From assembly GCA_963799975.1 (NCBI GenBank), contig CAWCZF010000008.1, forward strand, positions 124,001 to 188,000: 64,000 nucleotides of DNA. Reading direction: 5' to 3'. The notes beneath the pieces are model-generated. The model did no database searches and had not been told where the DNA came from. It saw only the letters and a program-made list of their open reading frames with translations. Origin of the DNA: Actinoallomurus sp963799975. GTDB lineage: Bacteria > Actinomycetota > Actinomycetes > Streptosporangiales > Streptosporangiaceae. The position numbers and the translations under genes were made by a program. This document shows positions 57,104-64,000 of this stretch, piece after piece (position 1 is the stretch's first letter; every line of letters begins with the position of its first letter).

Positions 57104-57529
57104 CTAGGCGAAGACGTATTCCCCATGCTCCTCTTCCCACGCGAGCTCTTGTTCATCGACGTGAACCTCCCACTCGGCATCCGGGAGAGCGCGCCTAAGC
57201 CGCCCAAGTGCGAACCGCGTGTAAGACTCCAGTTGCGTGATCATCGGCTCCGCGCCGCAGTCACTGTGAGAGACCTTGCTGGAGCCTTCCAGAATCACTC
57301 CGGCTTCGGTCAATTCGTCCAAGTCATAGAGGGAAAGCCCCTCGCAAATCTCCGACGAGTCTGTGATATATGAAGGGATGACCCCGTCTTTTTTCCAGCC
57401 CGGCAGGCTCTTATTGAGTTTGTCGTTTAGCTTTTCGTTTTCCTCGGCGACAATCTTGGCGATCCGGTCACTCTCAGCATCGCTGAGACCGCGATCACGG
57501 CGCGCGGTGTAATAGAGCGAAACTCCCAC
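57104..57529 (-). CDS. Acidic cargo protein of unknown function
   Basis: A 141-residue acidic protein from GTG 57529: VSLYYTARRDRGLSDAESDR, then LNKSLPGWKKDGVIPSYITD and a C-terminus rich in Glu (EVHVDEQELAWEEEHGEYVF). Its DNA is less GC-rich than the flanks and uses AT-ending codons more, a sign of recent transfer. I do not recognise it. It lies between att copies B and C, next to the integrase remnant. Confidence 0.6.
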   Translation of the reverse strand: MGVSLYYTARRDRGLSDAESDRIAKIVAEENEKLNDKLNKSLPGWKKDGVIPSYITDSSEICEGLSLYDLDELTEAGVILEGSSKVSHSDCGAEPMITQLESYTRFALGRLRRALPDAEWEVHVDEQELAWEEEHGEYVFA

Positions 57530-57971
57530 GTCAGTCCATCCTGTGAATAGGTGTGATGGACGGTGATTTTAACCCATGGAGCGAGGGACCTAGTCGGGCA
57601 TCACAGGCATGGGGGTCATGCCCGTTCCACGCGTGCCCGGTACATGCGCACCAGAGCGGACGATCAGGGTCTCGCACGGTCGCTCTCGGCGAGGTCATCG
57701 TGGCGGCGCAGGTCTGCAGCGCCGCCGCAGGCAGCCGACCATCCTGGTGGGGCACTTCCCAGCTGAGGGGCAGGTTTCATCGGTTGACCGAGTGCGCTCC
57801 TGGACTCCACCGCCCTAGCCCCCGCGAGCCGGAGCACGGCCCAGGCGGGGACGTTCGCGGCGTGCGATTAGCGTGCAACCGGCCAGGGTGAACAGGGGGC
57901 AAATAGAGGTCACCCACGGACTGCCAATACCGCAGGTAAGGCCACTGAGAGTCGGTTTCCATTAATCCCCT
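57530..57971. other. Gap before att copy C, no gene seen
   Basis: Only short inconsistent frames. The last 110 bases carry the diverged arm sequence described for copy B. Confidence 0.4.
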
Positions 57972-58006
57972 AGCTGGTAGTGCGGGTTCGATTCCCGTCA
58001 CCCGCT
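57972..58006 (+). repeat. att repeat copy C
   Basis: 35 bases identical to the end of the tRNA-Gly gene (54610-54644). The base after it differs from copies A and B. It is the distal boundary of the tandem insertion array. Confidence 0.93.
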
Positions 58007-58015
58007 AACACACCA

Positions 58016-58059
58016 AGAAGTCCCGGCGAGGGAGCTTGAATCCCCGACGCTGGGCTTCT
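58016..58059. terminator. Imperfect hairpin after att copy C
   Basis: AGAAGTCCCGGCG and CGCTGGGCTTCT pair with one bulge and one G-T pair. Position and shape match the hairpins after att copies A and B. Confidence 0.5.
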
Positions 58060-58291
58060 CTCGTCATCGGCTCTTTTCCGCTTCCGTGCCCTTTGCGTGC
58101 CCGATCCGCCTGCAGACTGCCCTCTGCCCCATCGGGCTTCTTGCGCTTACGCGAGTGCTTCAAATCCCGCACGACCGTGCGCCTTATTTGTCGGGGGCTG
58201 GTAGAGGAGCCGAGGCAGTTCGCTGTCCTCGCCTGTCCTTGAGGTCCTTGGTCGTCGCGGTGGCCGTACGGCGGACGGTCCCGCCCGCCCG
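58060..58291 (-). other. Possible third integrase remnant
   Basis: On the minus strand a polar Lys/Arg-rich frame (LKHSRKRKKPDGAEGSLQAD) lies where an integrase C-terminus would be expected by analogy with copies A and B. No catalytic motif remains, so this is only a positional guess. Confidence 0.25.
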
Positions 58292-59275
58292 TCAGGCACG
58301 TGTCCCCGGGGCTTTCACGATTTTCGAAACGAGGATCGCCTCATCGACGATGAGCCCGCCTCCGTGCCCGGTGCCGTTGAGGCCACGCAGGGTGCGATCG
58401 TCGCCCTTGACGATCCGCCGGCCGACGTAGGCATAAGTCGTAGGGTCGATAAGAATCGAATTTTTGTACCCTGCCGCGATCCGATAGAGACTAAGAACTC
58501 GACGCCCCGCGATATCCTTCGTGCGTTCCAGGTGGACCACCTTCAGCCGGGCCAAGACGCCGTAGAGAGTCGCGTTCAGCTTGGGTGGGAGTGTGGTGTA
58601 GTTCTCCATGAGGGCCATCACGAAGGTGAACACCGCGCCCTCCTTCCCGTCGGGATAGCCCGGCCCGGCGCTGCGCCGCAACATACTGAACAGCGTGTCG
58701 GGGTCGGACGGCAGCGAGTTCAGGTATGCGTAAGTGATCTTCGGCCAGCCGAGGGGGTTGCCGACCCCGCCGTGCGTGCTGGTCACCTGGGTCCGGCCCT
58801 TCTTTACGGTGGCGACGTAAAGCCGGTCGACCCTGGTCCATGCCTCTTTGGTCTGATGTGAGCCGCGCTGCTGGACCGCCCCGTCCCGCAGCGAGCCGTA
58901 GGAGGTCGTGGACTCCTTCTTCTCATAGATCCAGGCGGTTGGCCCGGGGACGGGAGCCTTTCGCGCGAGGGTGATGGCATTGGCCGCTAGAGTCATCGGG
59001 CTCGTGACCGTCTTCAGCGACGAGGATGACGTGACCGGGACTCTGTTGGGCGGCGCGTGCCGCTCGTCGGCGGAGGTCACCACCACCGCCACCGCGCCGG
59101 CCGCGACCGCAGCGGCCAACACCCCACTGATCAGAATCGGCCGTCGACGGGACCGACGGGCGGGAGCCGACGGTCCCCCCGCGATCTCGGCCAGCAGGGC
59201 GCGGAACGCCGCCGGGTACGAGGTACTGGGTCGTACGTCCTCGCGCATCTCGGCGAGAAGCCTCATCTCGTCCAT
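58292..59275 (-). CDS. CU044_5270-family protein, partner of ECF sigma factor
   Basis: A 327-residue protein from ATG 59275 (MDEMRLLAEMREDVRPST). It has one TM helix at about residues 48-70 (ILISGVLAAAVAAGAVAVVV) and an extracellular domain with TAWIYEKKESTTSYGSLRDG and the GNPLGWPKITYAYLNSLPSD pattern typical of this family. The gene overlaps the sigma gene stop by 13 bases, so it is co-translated. The short cytoplasmic part may hold the sigma factor, as in anti-sigma proteins (inference). Confidence 0.85.
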   Translation of the reverse strand: MDEMRLLAEMREDVRPSTSYPAAFRALLAEIAGGPSAPARRSRRRPILISGVLAAAVAAGAVAVVVTSADERHAPPNRVPVTSSSSLKTVTSPMTLAANAITLARKAPVPGPTAWIYEKKESTTSYGSLRDGAVQQRGSHQTKEAWTRVDRLYVATVKKGRTQVTSTHGGVGNPLGWPKITYAYLNSLPSDPDTLFSMLRRSAGPGYPDGKEGAVFTFVMALMENYTTLPPKLNATLYGVLARLKVVHLERTKDIAGRRVLSLYRIAAGYKNSILIDPTTYAYVGRRIVKGDDRTLRGLNGTGHGGGLIVDEAILVSKIVKAPGTRA

Positions 59276-59871
59276 GAACAGTCGTCCCTTTCGTGGTTGT
59301 GGAGGGCGGCGCGGAGCTTCGTGCGGGCTCGGTTGAGCCGGGACCGAGCGGTGCCCTGGGGGATGCTGAGGACCTCGGCGACCTCGTCGATCGTCAGTCC
59401 TGCCCAAGCGATGAGCAGCAGGACGTCACGCTGCTGCGCATCCAGGCGCGCGAGAACGGGTGCCAGCAGCCGAGAGGTAGCGGCCGCCGCGACCTGACCA
59501 TTGACCTGGTCGGCGAAGGATTCGGCCAGCGCCGGATCGACGCCGGTCCGCTCCAGCGCCCGAAGCGCCCGGACCTCGTCCCGCCGGTGGCGCCGTATCA
59601 CGTTGGTGGCGATCCCGTAGAGCCAGGGCCGCGCGTCCCGATGGCCGCGATCGTAGGAGTCACGCCGCCGGAACGCGACGAGGAACGTCTCTGCGACGAT
59701 GTCCTCCGCGGGCCCGGGCCCGACCCGCCGCGTAACATAGCGCCCGATCTCTCTCGAATGCCGTTGGAAGAGCTCGGCGAACGCCTCCGGATCCGTACGC
59801 GAGTGGTCGACGACATGGGAGTCGTCGACCAGCGCCCTTTCGTTGGGTGATCGCGGCCTCGCCTGGTTCAT
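59263..59871 (-). CDS. ECF-family RNA polymerase sigma factor
   Basis: A 202-residue ECF sigma. Region 2: AFAELFQRHSREIGRYVTRR and DIVAETFLVAFRRRD; YGIATNVIRRHRRDEVR is region 2.4 and after. Region 4: LDAQQRDVLLLIAWAGLTID and SIPQGTARSRLNRARTKL. Complete. It is followed by the membrane-anchored CU044_5270 protein. Confidence 0.95.
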   Translation of the reverse strand: MNQARPRSPNERALVDDSHVVDHSRTDPEAFAELFQRHSREIGRYVTRRVGPGPAEDIVAETFLVAFRRRDSYDRGHRDARPWLYGIATNVIRRHRRDEVRALRALERTGVDPALAESFADQVNGQVAAAATSRLLAPVLARLDAQQRDVLLLIAWAGLTIDEVAEVLSIPQGTARSRLNRARTKLRAALHNHERDDCSWTR

Positions 59872-60503
59872 ATGCGCACCTTTCCTCGGGCTCTCCTACA
59901 CCCCCTCCTTGTCCGCCACCGCCCAGATGTGTCCCGACCTGGCCGACAATGGCGGGCAGATCACCGGCCGCTACATCAAAGCCGCTGCCGTCGACGTGCT
60001 ATTCGAGCGGATCTGCGTAGCCTCCACATCAGCGTCAACGGGCACGTCGTGCGCACCCTGGCCTCCCGGCTGCGGCCCGAGGACCTACGACACCTGGCCA
60101 TACGCGGCACCCCGCCGGCCGGGCCGCCACCAGCAAAGCCGCGTTACGGCGGCGCGACGGCACGCGCCTCCTGCCCGAGGATGGGCGGTGGAGATCAAGG
60201 ACGGCGAGGTCAGCATGGCCGGTACCACGCACCTGGTCAGGCCGAGCGCCTTCTGACGACAAGACGCAACCAAGTCCTGAGAGCCCCACATTCACACAGG
60301 TGGTTCCGCCGACGGACTCGCACCTGGTCACCGAGCTCGCGCACGTGCTCTTGATCGTTTTCAGGATCCGATCTGCTCCGCGGCAGAGTCGATCGCGTGG
60401 ACGGGCCGCCCGGCCGGTGCGGCGCGTCGTGGGCTCGTGGGCTCGTGCGTGGAGAGTATTCTCGCCGGCGGGTGCGGGGTCTACTCCTCTTGATCGGAGC
60501 GTC
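59872..60503 (+). other. Degraded coding remnant, possibly transposase-like
   Basis: Between 59930 and 60260 three short plus-strand pieces look protein-like in different frames: NGGQITGRYIKAAAVDVLFE, then LHISVNGHVVRTLASRLRPE, then GWAVEIKDGEVSMAGTTHL. They fit one decayed gene with at least two frameshifts. The second and third pieces remind me of C-termini of IS-type transposases, but I cannot confirm it. Bases 60300-60503 hold the promoter region of the restriction gene. Confidence 0.35.
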
Positions 60504-61199
60504 ATGATTTCACTGCCGCCTCTCACGCTCGAACTGTTCCACGAGGCGGCCACGGAGTTCGGAAATGCGCTTGGGGTGACGCCCCTTCCGGAACTCTACG
60601 GGGCGACTGACGGCAAGGCGGTTGGCACCAAGGTCGAGAGCCTGTTCAAGGCATACCTGAGAGAGCGCTACGACCTGGAGGTCGGCAACGCGGCCAACGG
60701 GTTGGACTTTCCGTCTCTCGATACCGATCTCAAGGTCACTTCGCTGAGGCAGCCGCAGTCCTCCTGCCCGTTCAAGGCGGCTACCCAGAAGATCTATGGG
60801 CTCGGGTACAACCTGCTGGTCATCGTCTACGTCAAGCGGGATGAGGTTGCGGAGCGTGCCGCCTATCTCGACATCGAACACGTTGTGTTCATCGACAAGG
60901 AGCGGACCGGCGACTTCACGTTGACGAAGCAGATCCGTGGAATCGTCGAGCACATCGGCGTCGATCCGGGTGGTCGCGAGGGTGTTATCGAAGAGCTTGA
61001 CGCGCTGCTACAGGACAAGAATGTGCCGCTCGATGAGGTAAGCCGCCGACAGCTCGCCGAGCGAATAGTGGATGATGTACCTCAGCAGGGGGTCTTGACG
61101 GTCTCCAACGCTCTCCAGTGGAGGCTTCAGTACTCGCGGGCGATCAACACCGCGATTGCCGGCGGTCTCGCGCCGCAGGTGGTGGATCTGCGTGCCTAA
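60504..61199 (+). CDS. Type II restriction endonuclease (PD-(D/E)xK type)
   Basis: A 231-residue protein from ATG 60504. The likely active site is LDFPSLDTDLKVTSLRQPQS, with Asp and the D-x-K pair (TDLK), followed by SCPFKAATQKIYGLGYNLLV with the conserved fold. Its stop overlaps the start of a DNA methyltransferase gene by 8 bases. That context makes a type II restriction enzyme very likely. The recognition sequence cannot be read from the protein. Confidence 0.85.
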   Translation: MISLPPLTLELFHEAATEFGNALGVTPLPELYGATDGKAVGTKVESLFKAYLRERYDLEVGNAANGLDFPSLDTDLKVTSLRQPQSSCPFKAATQKIYGLGYNLLVIVYVKRDEVAERAAYLDIEHVVFIDKERTGDFTLTKQIRGIVEHIGVDPGGREGVIEELDALLQDKNVPLDEVSRRQLAERIVDDVPQQGVLTVSNALQWRLQYSRAINTAIAGGLAPQVVDLRA

Positions 61200-62712
61200 C
61201 AACGAACATGGCGACTTTCAGACTCCGCTGGCACTTGCGCTTCAGTGTCTACAGGTCCTTGGATTGCCGGAGGACGCGCGGGTGCTGGAGCCGACCTGTG
61301 GGCTCGGCTCGTTTCTTGAGGCCAGTGCGATCCTGAGCCCTTCCAGTGAGCGGATCGGGCTGGAGCTGCAAAGCAAGTATGCGGCTCAGGCGGCCAAATG
61401 GGGCAGTATCCAGATTCGCAACATCTTCCGGACCCGGCTGCCTGACGAGGTATTTTGGGCTACGAACGGGCGATTCTTCGTGGTTGGCAATCCGCCGTGG
61501 GTCACATCGGCGGAGCTCAACCGAATGGATTCGGCGAATCTCCCACCCAAGGAGAATTTCAAAGGCGCGAAGGGTTTGGACGCCCTGCTCGGTTCGTCGA
61601 ACTTCGACGTCTGCGAGTACATCATCCTGAAGGTCCTCAACGAGTACCGCGCCGAGCCCTTCACCATGGGAATGCTCTGCAAGACCCAAGTGGCGCGCAA
61701 CGTGATCGCCTACGCCGCGTCGGCGTCGATCCCCATCGCCAGGTCGGCGGTCTACCGCATTGACGCGATGAAGTGGTTCGACGCGGGGGTTGATGCTTGC
61801 TGGTTCACGGTGACGGTGGATCCCCGGGCGAGAATGGACTTCACGACAGCGGTTCATGCGGACGTGTTCGCCCCGGAGCAGCCGGCACTGAGCCGGTTCG
61901 GCGTGATCGACGGCCTCATGGTCTCCGATGTCGGACGCTATGATTCGGTCAAGATCGCTGATGGGGCATGCCCCTATGAGTGGCGTTCGGGACTGAAGCA
62001 TGACGCCTCGAGCGTTTTCGAGTTGGTGGCCGCCCCGCGGCCGACGACGAAGGCGGGGATTGCGCTCGATCTCGAATCGGAGTTCGTCTATCCCTTCCTG
62101 AAGAGCACTGACATCTTCCGTGGCAGGCACCGCGTGCTGTCAAAGTGGGTGATCGTGCCACAGAAGACGTTCGGCGCGGACACTGAAGGGCTACGGCATA
62201 CCGCTCCGAAACTGTGGGCCTACCTGAATGCGAACTCGGCGGCGCTGGACGGCAGGAAGTCATCCATCTACAAGAATCGGGCGAGATTCTCGATCTTCGG
62301 CCATGGAAAGTACACGTTCGCGCCGTACAAGGTGGCGATCTCGGGGCTGCACAAAGAGCCCAGGTTTCAACTGGTCGCCCCGCTGAACGGGCAGCCGGTC
62401 GCGCTGGATGACACGTGCTACTTCCTGCCCTTCACGGACGGGACGGAAGCCGCCGTCGTCACTGCGATGCTCAGCAGCGACCAATGCACCGACCTGATCG
62501 AGTCGCTGGTCTTCTGGGATTCCAAGCGTCCGATCACCAAGAAGTTGCTTGCGAGAATCGACCTCAACAAACTGCCCGTTGACGCGGACTCGACGCTGCG
62601 TTCCGCCGCCAAGATCGCGGCAGAGGCCGAGCTTCCTTTCGACAGTGCTCGCGCCGCGCAGCTTCTCGGGAATCCTGGTGCCATCGGCGCGCCTGGTGGA
62701 TCGTTGTTCTGA
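61192..62712 (+). CDS. N6-adenine DNA methyltransferase of a type II R-M system
   Basis: A 506-residue methyltransferase from GTG 61192. Motif I is LEPTCGLGSFLEASAI and the catalytic motif IV is NPPWVTSAELN, typical for N6-adenine enzymes. A long C-terminal target-recognition part follows. It overlaps the endonuclease gene by 8 bases. The pair is less GC-rich than the core genes, a sign of horizontal transfer, and it lies just outside the tRNA-Gly insertion array. Confidence 0.92.
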   Translation: MPNNEHGDFQTPLALALQCLQVLGLPEDARVLEPTCGLGSFLEASAILSPSSERIGLELQSKYAAQAAKWGSIQIRNIFRTRLPDEVFWATNGRFFVVGNPPWVTSAELNRMDSANLPPKENFKGAKGLDALLGSSNFDVCEYIILKVLNEYRAEPFTMGMLCKTQVARNVIAYAASASIPIARSAVYRIDAMKWFDAGVDACWFTVTVDPRARMDFTTAVHADVFAPEQPALSRFGVIDGLMVSDVGRYDSVKIADGACPYEWRSGLKHDASSVFELVAAPRPTTKAGIALDLESEFVYPFLKSTDIFRGRHRVLSKWVIVPQKTFGADTEGLRHTAPKLWAYLNANSAALDGRKSSIYKNRARFSIFGHGKYTFAPYKVAISGLHKEPRFQLVAPLNGQPVALDDTCYFLPFTDGTEAAVVTAMLSSDQCTDLIESLVFWDSKRPITKKLLARIDLNKLPVDADSTLRSAAKIAAEAELPFDSARAAQLLGNPGAIGAPGGSLF

Positions 62713-63037
62713 GGCGGACCGTGCCCGTCAGGCGACCGTGTGCGCATGCCGACCGGAAGCTCGCCGTCGAGGATTGGGACACATCGTCACTCAGCGTATA
62801 TTTCGCCCGCGAATGGCTGCGCAGCGTGTCCAGGCGACAACGGAGACAGTAATTCACGGGGCTAGGGGTGGCTAAGTTGGCGCAAAAGGCGGTAGCGTCT
62901 GACGCGACGCGTTACTAGCTGATTCGGTTGTCGTAAGTCGTAGTGACCTTCGTCACACGGATCGGCTGGAACGTTCGGCGGCGCCATCCCAATCCCCGCT
63001 CCCCCCGGGATGGCGCCGCCAAAGTCATTTCCGGCCC
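62713..63037. other. 325-base gap with terminator near its right end
   Basis: No convincing gene. Bases 62850-62950 are AT-richer. GGCGGCGCCATCCC (62977-62990) pairs exactly with 63007-63020 and likely terminates the minus-strand Fe-S gene. Confidence 0.5.
62977..63020 (-). terminator. 14-bp hairpin terminator
   Basis: Bases 62977-62990 and 63007-63020 are exact reverse complements with a 16-base C-rich loop. It lies 17 bases after the stop of the Fe-S protein gene. Confidence 0.7.
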
Positions 63038-64000
63038 CTACTCAGCGGCGGCCACCGGCTCGGGCTGCGGCTCAGGGCCGCCCTTGATGGAGCGGATCAG
63101 CAGCTGGGACACGTCGACCACCTCAAGTGAGTCGCGGGCGTCGCCCGAGGACTTCTTCTCGTTGATCGCATCACCCAGCATGACCAGGCAGAACGGGCAG
63201 GCCGTCGACACGGTGTCCGGGTCGGTCTCCAGCGCCTCGTCCACGCGCTCGGTGTTGATGCGCTTGCCGATGCGCTCTTCCATCCACATCCGTGCGCCGC
63301 CGGCGCCGCAGCAGAAGCCGCGGTCCTTGCAGCGGTGCATCTCCTGCGTCTGCACGCCCGGGACCTTGGCCATGATGTCGCGGGGCTGGGAGTAGACCTT
63401 GTTGTGGCGGCCCAGGAAGCACGGGTCGTGGTAGGTGATCTTCTCTTCGATCGGCGTGACCGGCGTAAGCCGGCCCGTCTCGACCAGGTGGGACAGCAGC
63501 TGGGTGTGGTGCACCACCTCGTACGTGCCGCCGAGCTGCGGGTATTCGTTGGCGAGCGTGTTGAAGCAGTGGGGGCAGGTCGCGACGATCTTCTTGACGC
63601 CCGCGTCGTTGAGCGTCTCGACGTTCTGCTGGGCGAGCATCTGGAAGATGAACTCCATGCCCAGCCGCCGCGCCGGGTCGCCCGTGCACGCCTCCATCGG
63701 GCCGAGCACCGCGAACTTGACGCCCGCGATGTGCAGCAGCTCCGCGACCGCCTTCGTCGTCTTCTTGGCGCGATCCTCCAAGGCACCCGCGCAGCCCACC
63801 CAGAACAGATATTCGGTGTCCTCGGGCATCGTGTCCTCGACGAGCGGCACCTCGATGGGTGGATCGAGACTGGCGAGCTCCTCGATCCAGTCGGCGCGCT
63901 TCATCTCGGACATGCCCCAGGGGTTGCCCTTGTTCTCCAGGTTCTTCAGCATCGTGCCGGCCTCGGACGGGAAGCTCGACTCGATCATCACCTGGTAGCG
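63038..64000 (-). CDS. (Fe-S)-binding reductase, heterodisulfide-reductase-like (5' part outside window)
   Basis: The frame is open to the right edge, so only the C-terminal 321 residues are visible. Two CCG-type Fe-S domains are present: FWVGCAGALEDRAKK with CPHCFNTLANEYPQLGG, then YHDPCFLGRHNKVYSQPRD with FCCGAGGARMWMEER and ACPFCLVMLGD. Full-length actinobacterial relatives (like Rv0338c) are membrane-linked and about 700 residues or more. It probably transfers electrons between quinones and an unknown partner. Confidence 0.9.
   Translation of the reverse strand, partial: RYQVMIESSFPSEAGTMLKNLENKGNPWGMSEMKRADWIEELASLDPPIEVPLVEDTMPEDTEYLFWVGCAGALEDRAKKTTKAVAELLHIAGVKFAVLGPMEACTGDPARRLGMEFIFQMLAQQNVETLNDAGVKKIVATCPHCFNTLANEYPQLGGTYEVVHHTQLLSHLVETGRLTPVTPIEEKITYHDPCFLGRHNKVYSQPRDIMAKVPGVQTQEMHRCKDRGFCCGAGGARMWMEERIGKRINTERVDEALETDPDTVSTACPFCLVMLGDAINEKKSSGDARDSLEVVDVSQLLIRSIKGGPEPQPEPVAAAE

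Noticed and set aside
57777..58001. Minus-strand ORF starting MTGIEPALPARG
   Set aside because: Same artefact, antisense to the att copy C of the tRNA 3' end.

Overview
The window is about 70% GC, almost fully coding, and reads as the chromosome of a high-GC actinobacterium. Indicators are GTG/TTG starts, a WhiB-family protein, a Hanks-type Ser/Thr kinase, DUF3073, a CU044_5270-type partner of an ECF sigma factor, a dcd gene beside tRNA-Gly, and an AtuA-family gene. The gene content fits Streptosporangiales/Thermomonosporaceae, but the genus cannot be fixed from sequence alone.

Layout. 1-9.4 kb: the 3' end of a DUF3073 gene, a secreted repeat protein, a carbonic anhydrase plus SulP anion transporter pair, a YdcF/SanA-like protein, purM and purF (coupled, minus strand), a small DUF4190-like membrane protein, and a sterol-carrier-like gene coupled to a Ser/Thr kinase. 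9.5-19.1 kb: a secreted subtilase; two C-terminal halves of different MFS exporters joined head to head (an apparent inversion scar); a MmyB-type XRE regulator divergent from an MFS exporter and two aldo/keto reductases; then a mobile-element scar (integrase fragment, zinc-ribbon protein with a 24-bp tandem repeat, truncated gene end) abutting a TetR gene that has lost its start. 19.1-23.2 kb: purL, purQ, an RsbW-like ATPase and purS on the minus strand. 23.3-28.7 kb: a solenoid membrane protein and a three-gene 2-oxoacid dehydrogenase operon (E1-alpha, E1-beta, E2). 28.7-32.6 kb: a large CHAT/NB-ARC/TPR protein with a small coupled single-TM protein, the best candidate here for a poorly described signalling or defence module. 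32.8-37 kb: a complete sugar-type ABC importer. 37.1-48.5 kb: a Uma2 gene with a premature stop, a DUF6458 protein, an acyl-CoA dehydrogenase, a second solenoid membrane protein, an SDR, a rhomboid protease, a Wbl operon, a frameshifted methyltransferase, a secreted protein, an AtuA protein and a permease pair. 48.6-53.8 kb: a secreted 5'-nucleotidase and two divergent regulator/enzyme pairs (MarR/oxidoreductase and TetR/Ohr), followed by a SLATT-like 2-TM protein.

53.9-62.7 kb is an integration hotspot. dcd is followed by tRNA-Gly(CCC). The tRNA 3' end is repeated twice more downstream as direct repeats (att sites), each followed by a related integrase-type 3' hairpin. A catalytic-domain-only integrase and a smaller integrase remnant lie between them with small cargo ORFs. 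Beyond the third repeat are an ECF sigma factor with its partner, a degraded stretch, and a type II restriction-modification pair. The window ends inside a (Fe-S)-binding reductase gene on the minus strand.

Working together: the purine genes are split into two minus-strand blocks, PurM/PurF and PurS/PurQ/PurL. Several regulator/target pairs carry visible dyad operators. Broken genes (two MFS halves, TetR, Uma2, a methyltransferase, integrases) cluster at rearrangement points, whereas the core metabolic genes are intact.
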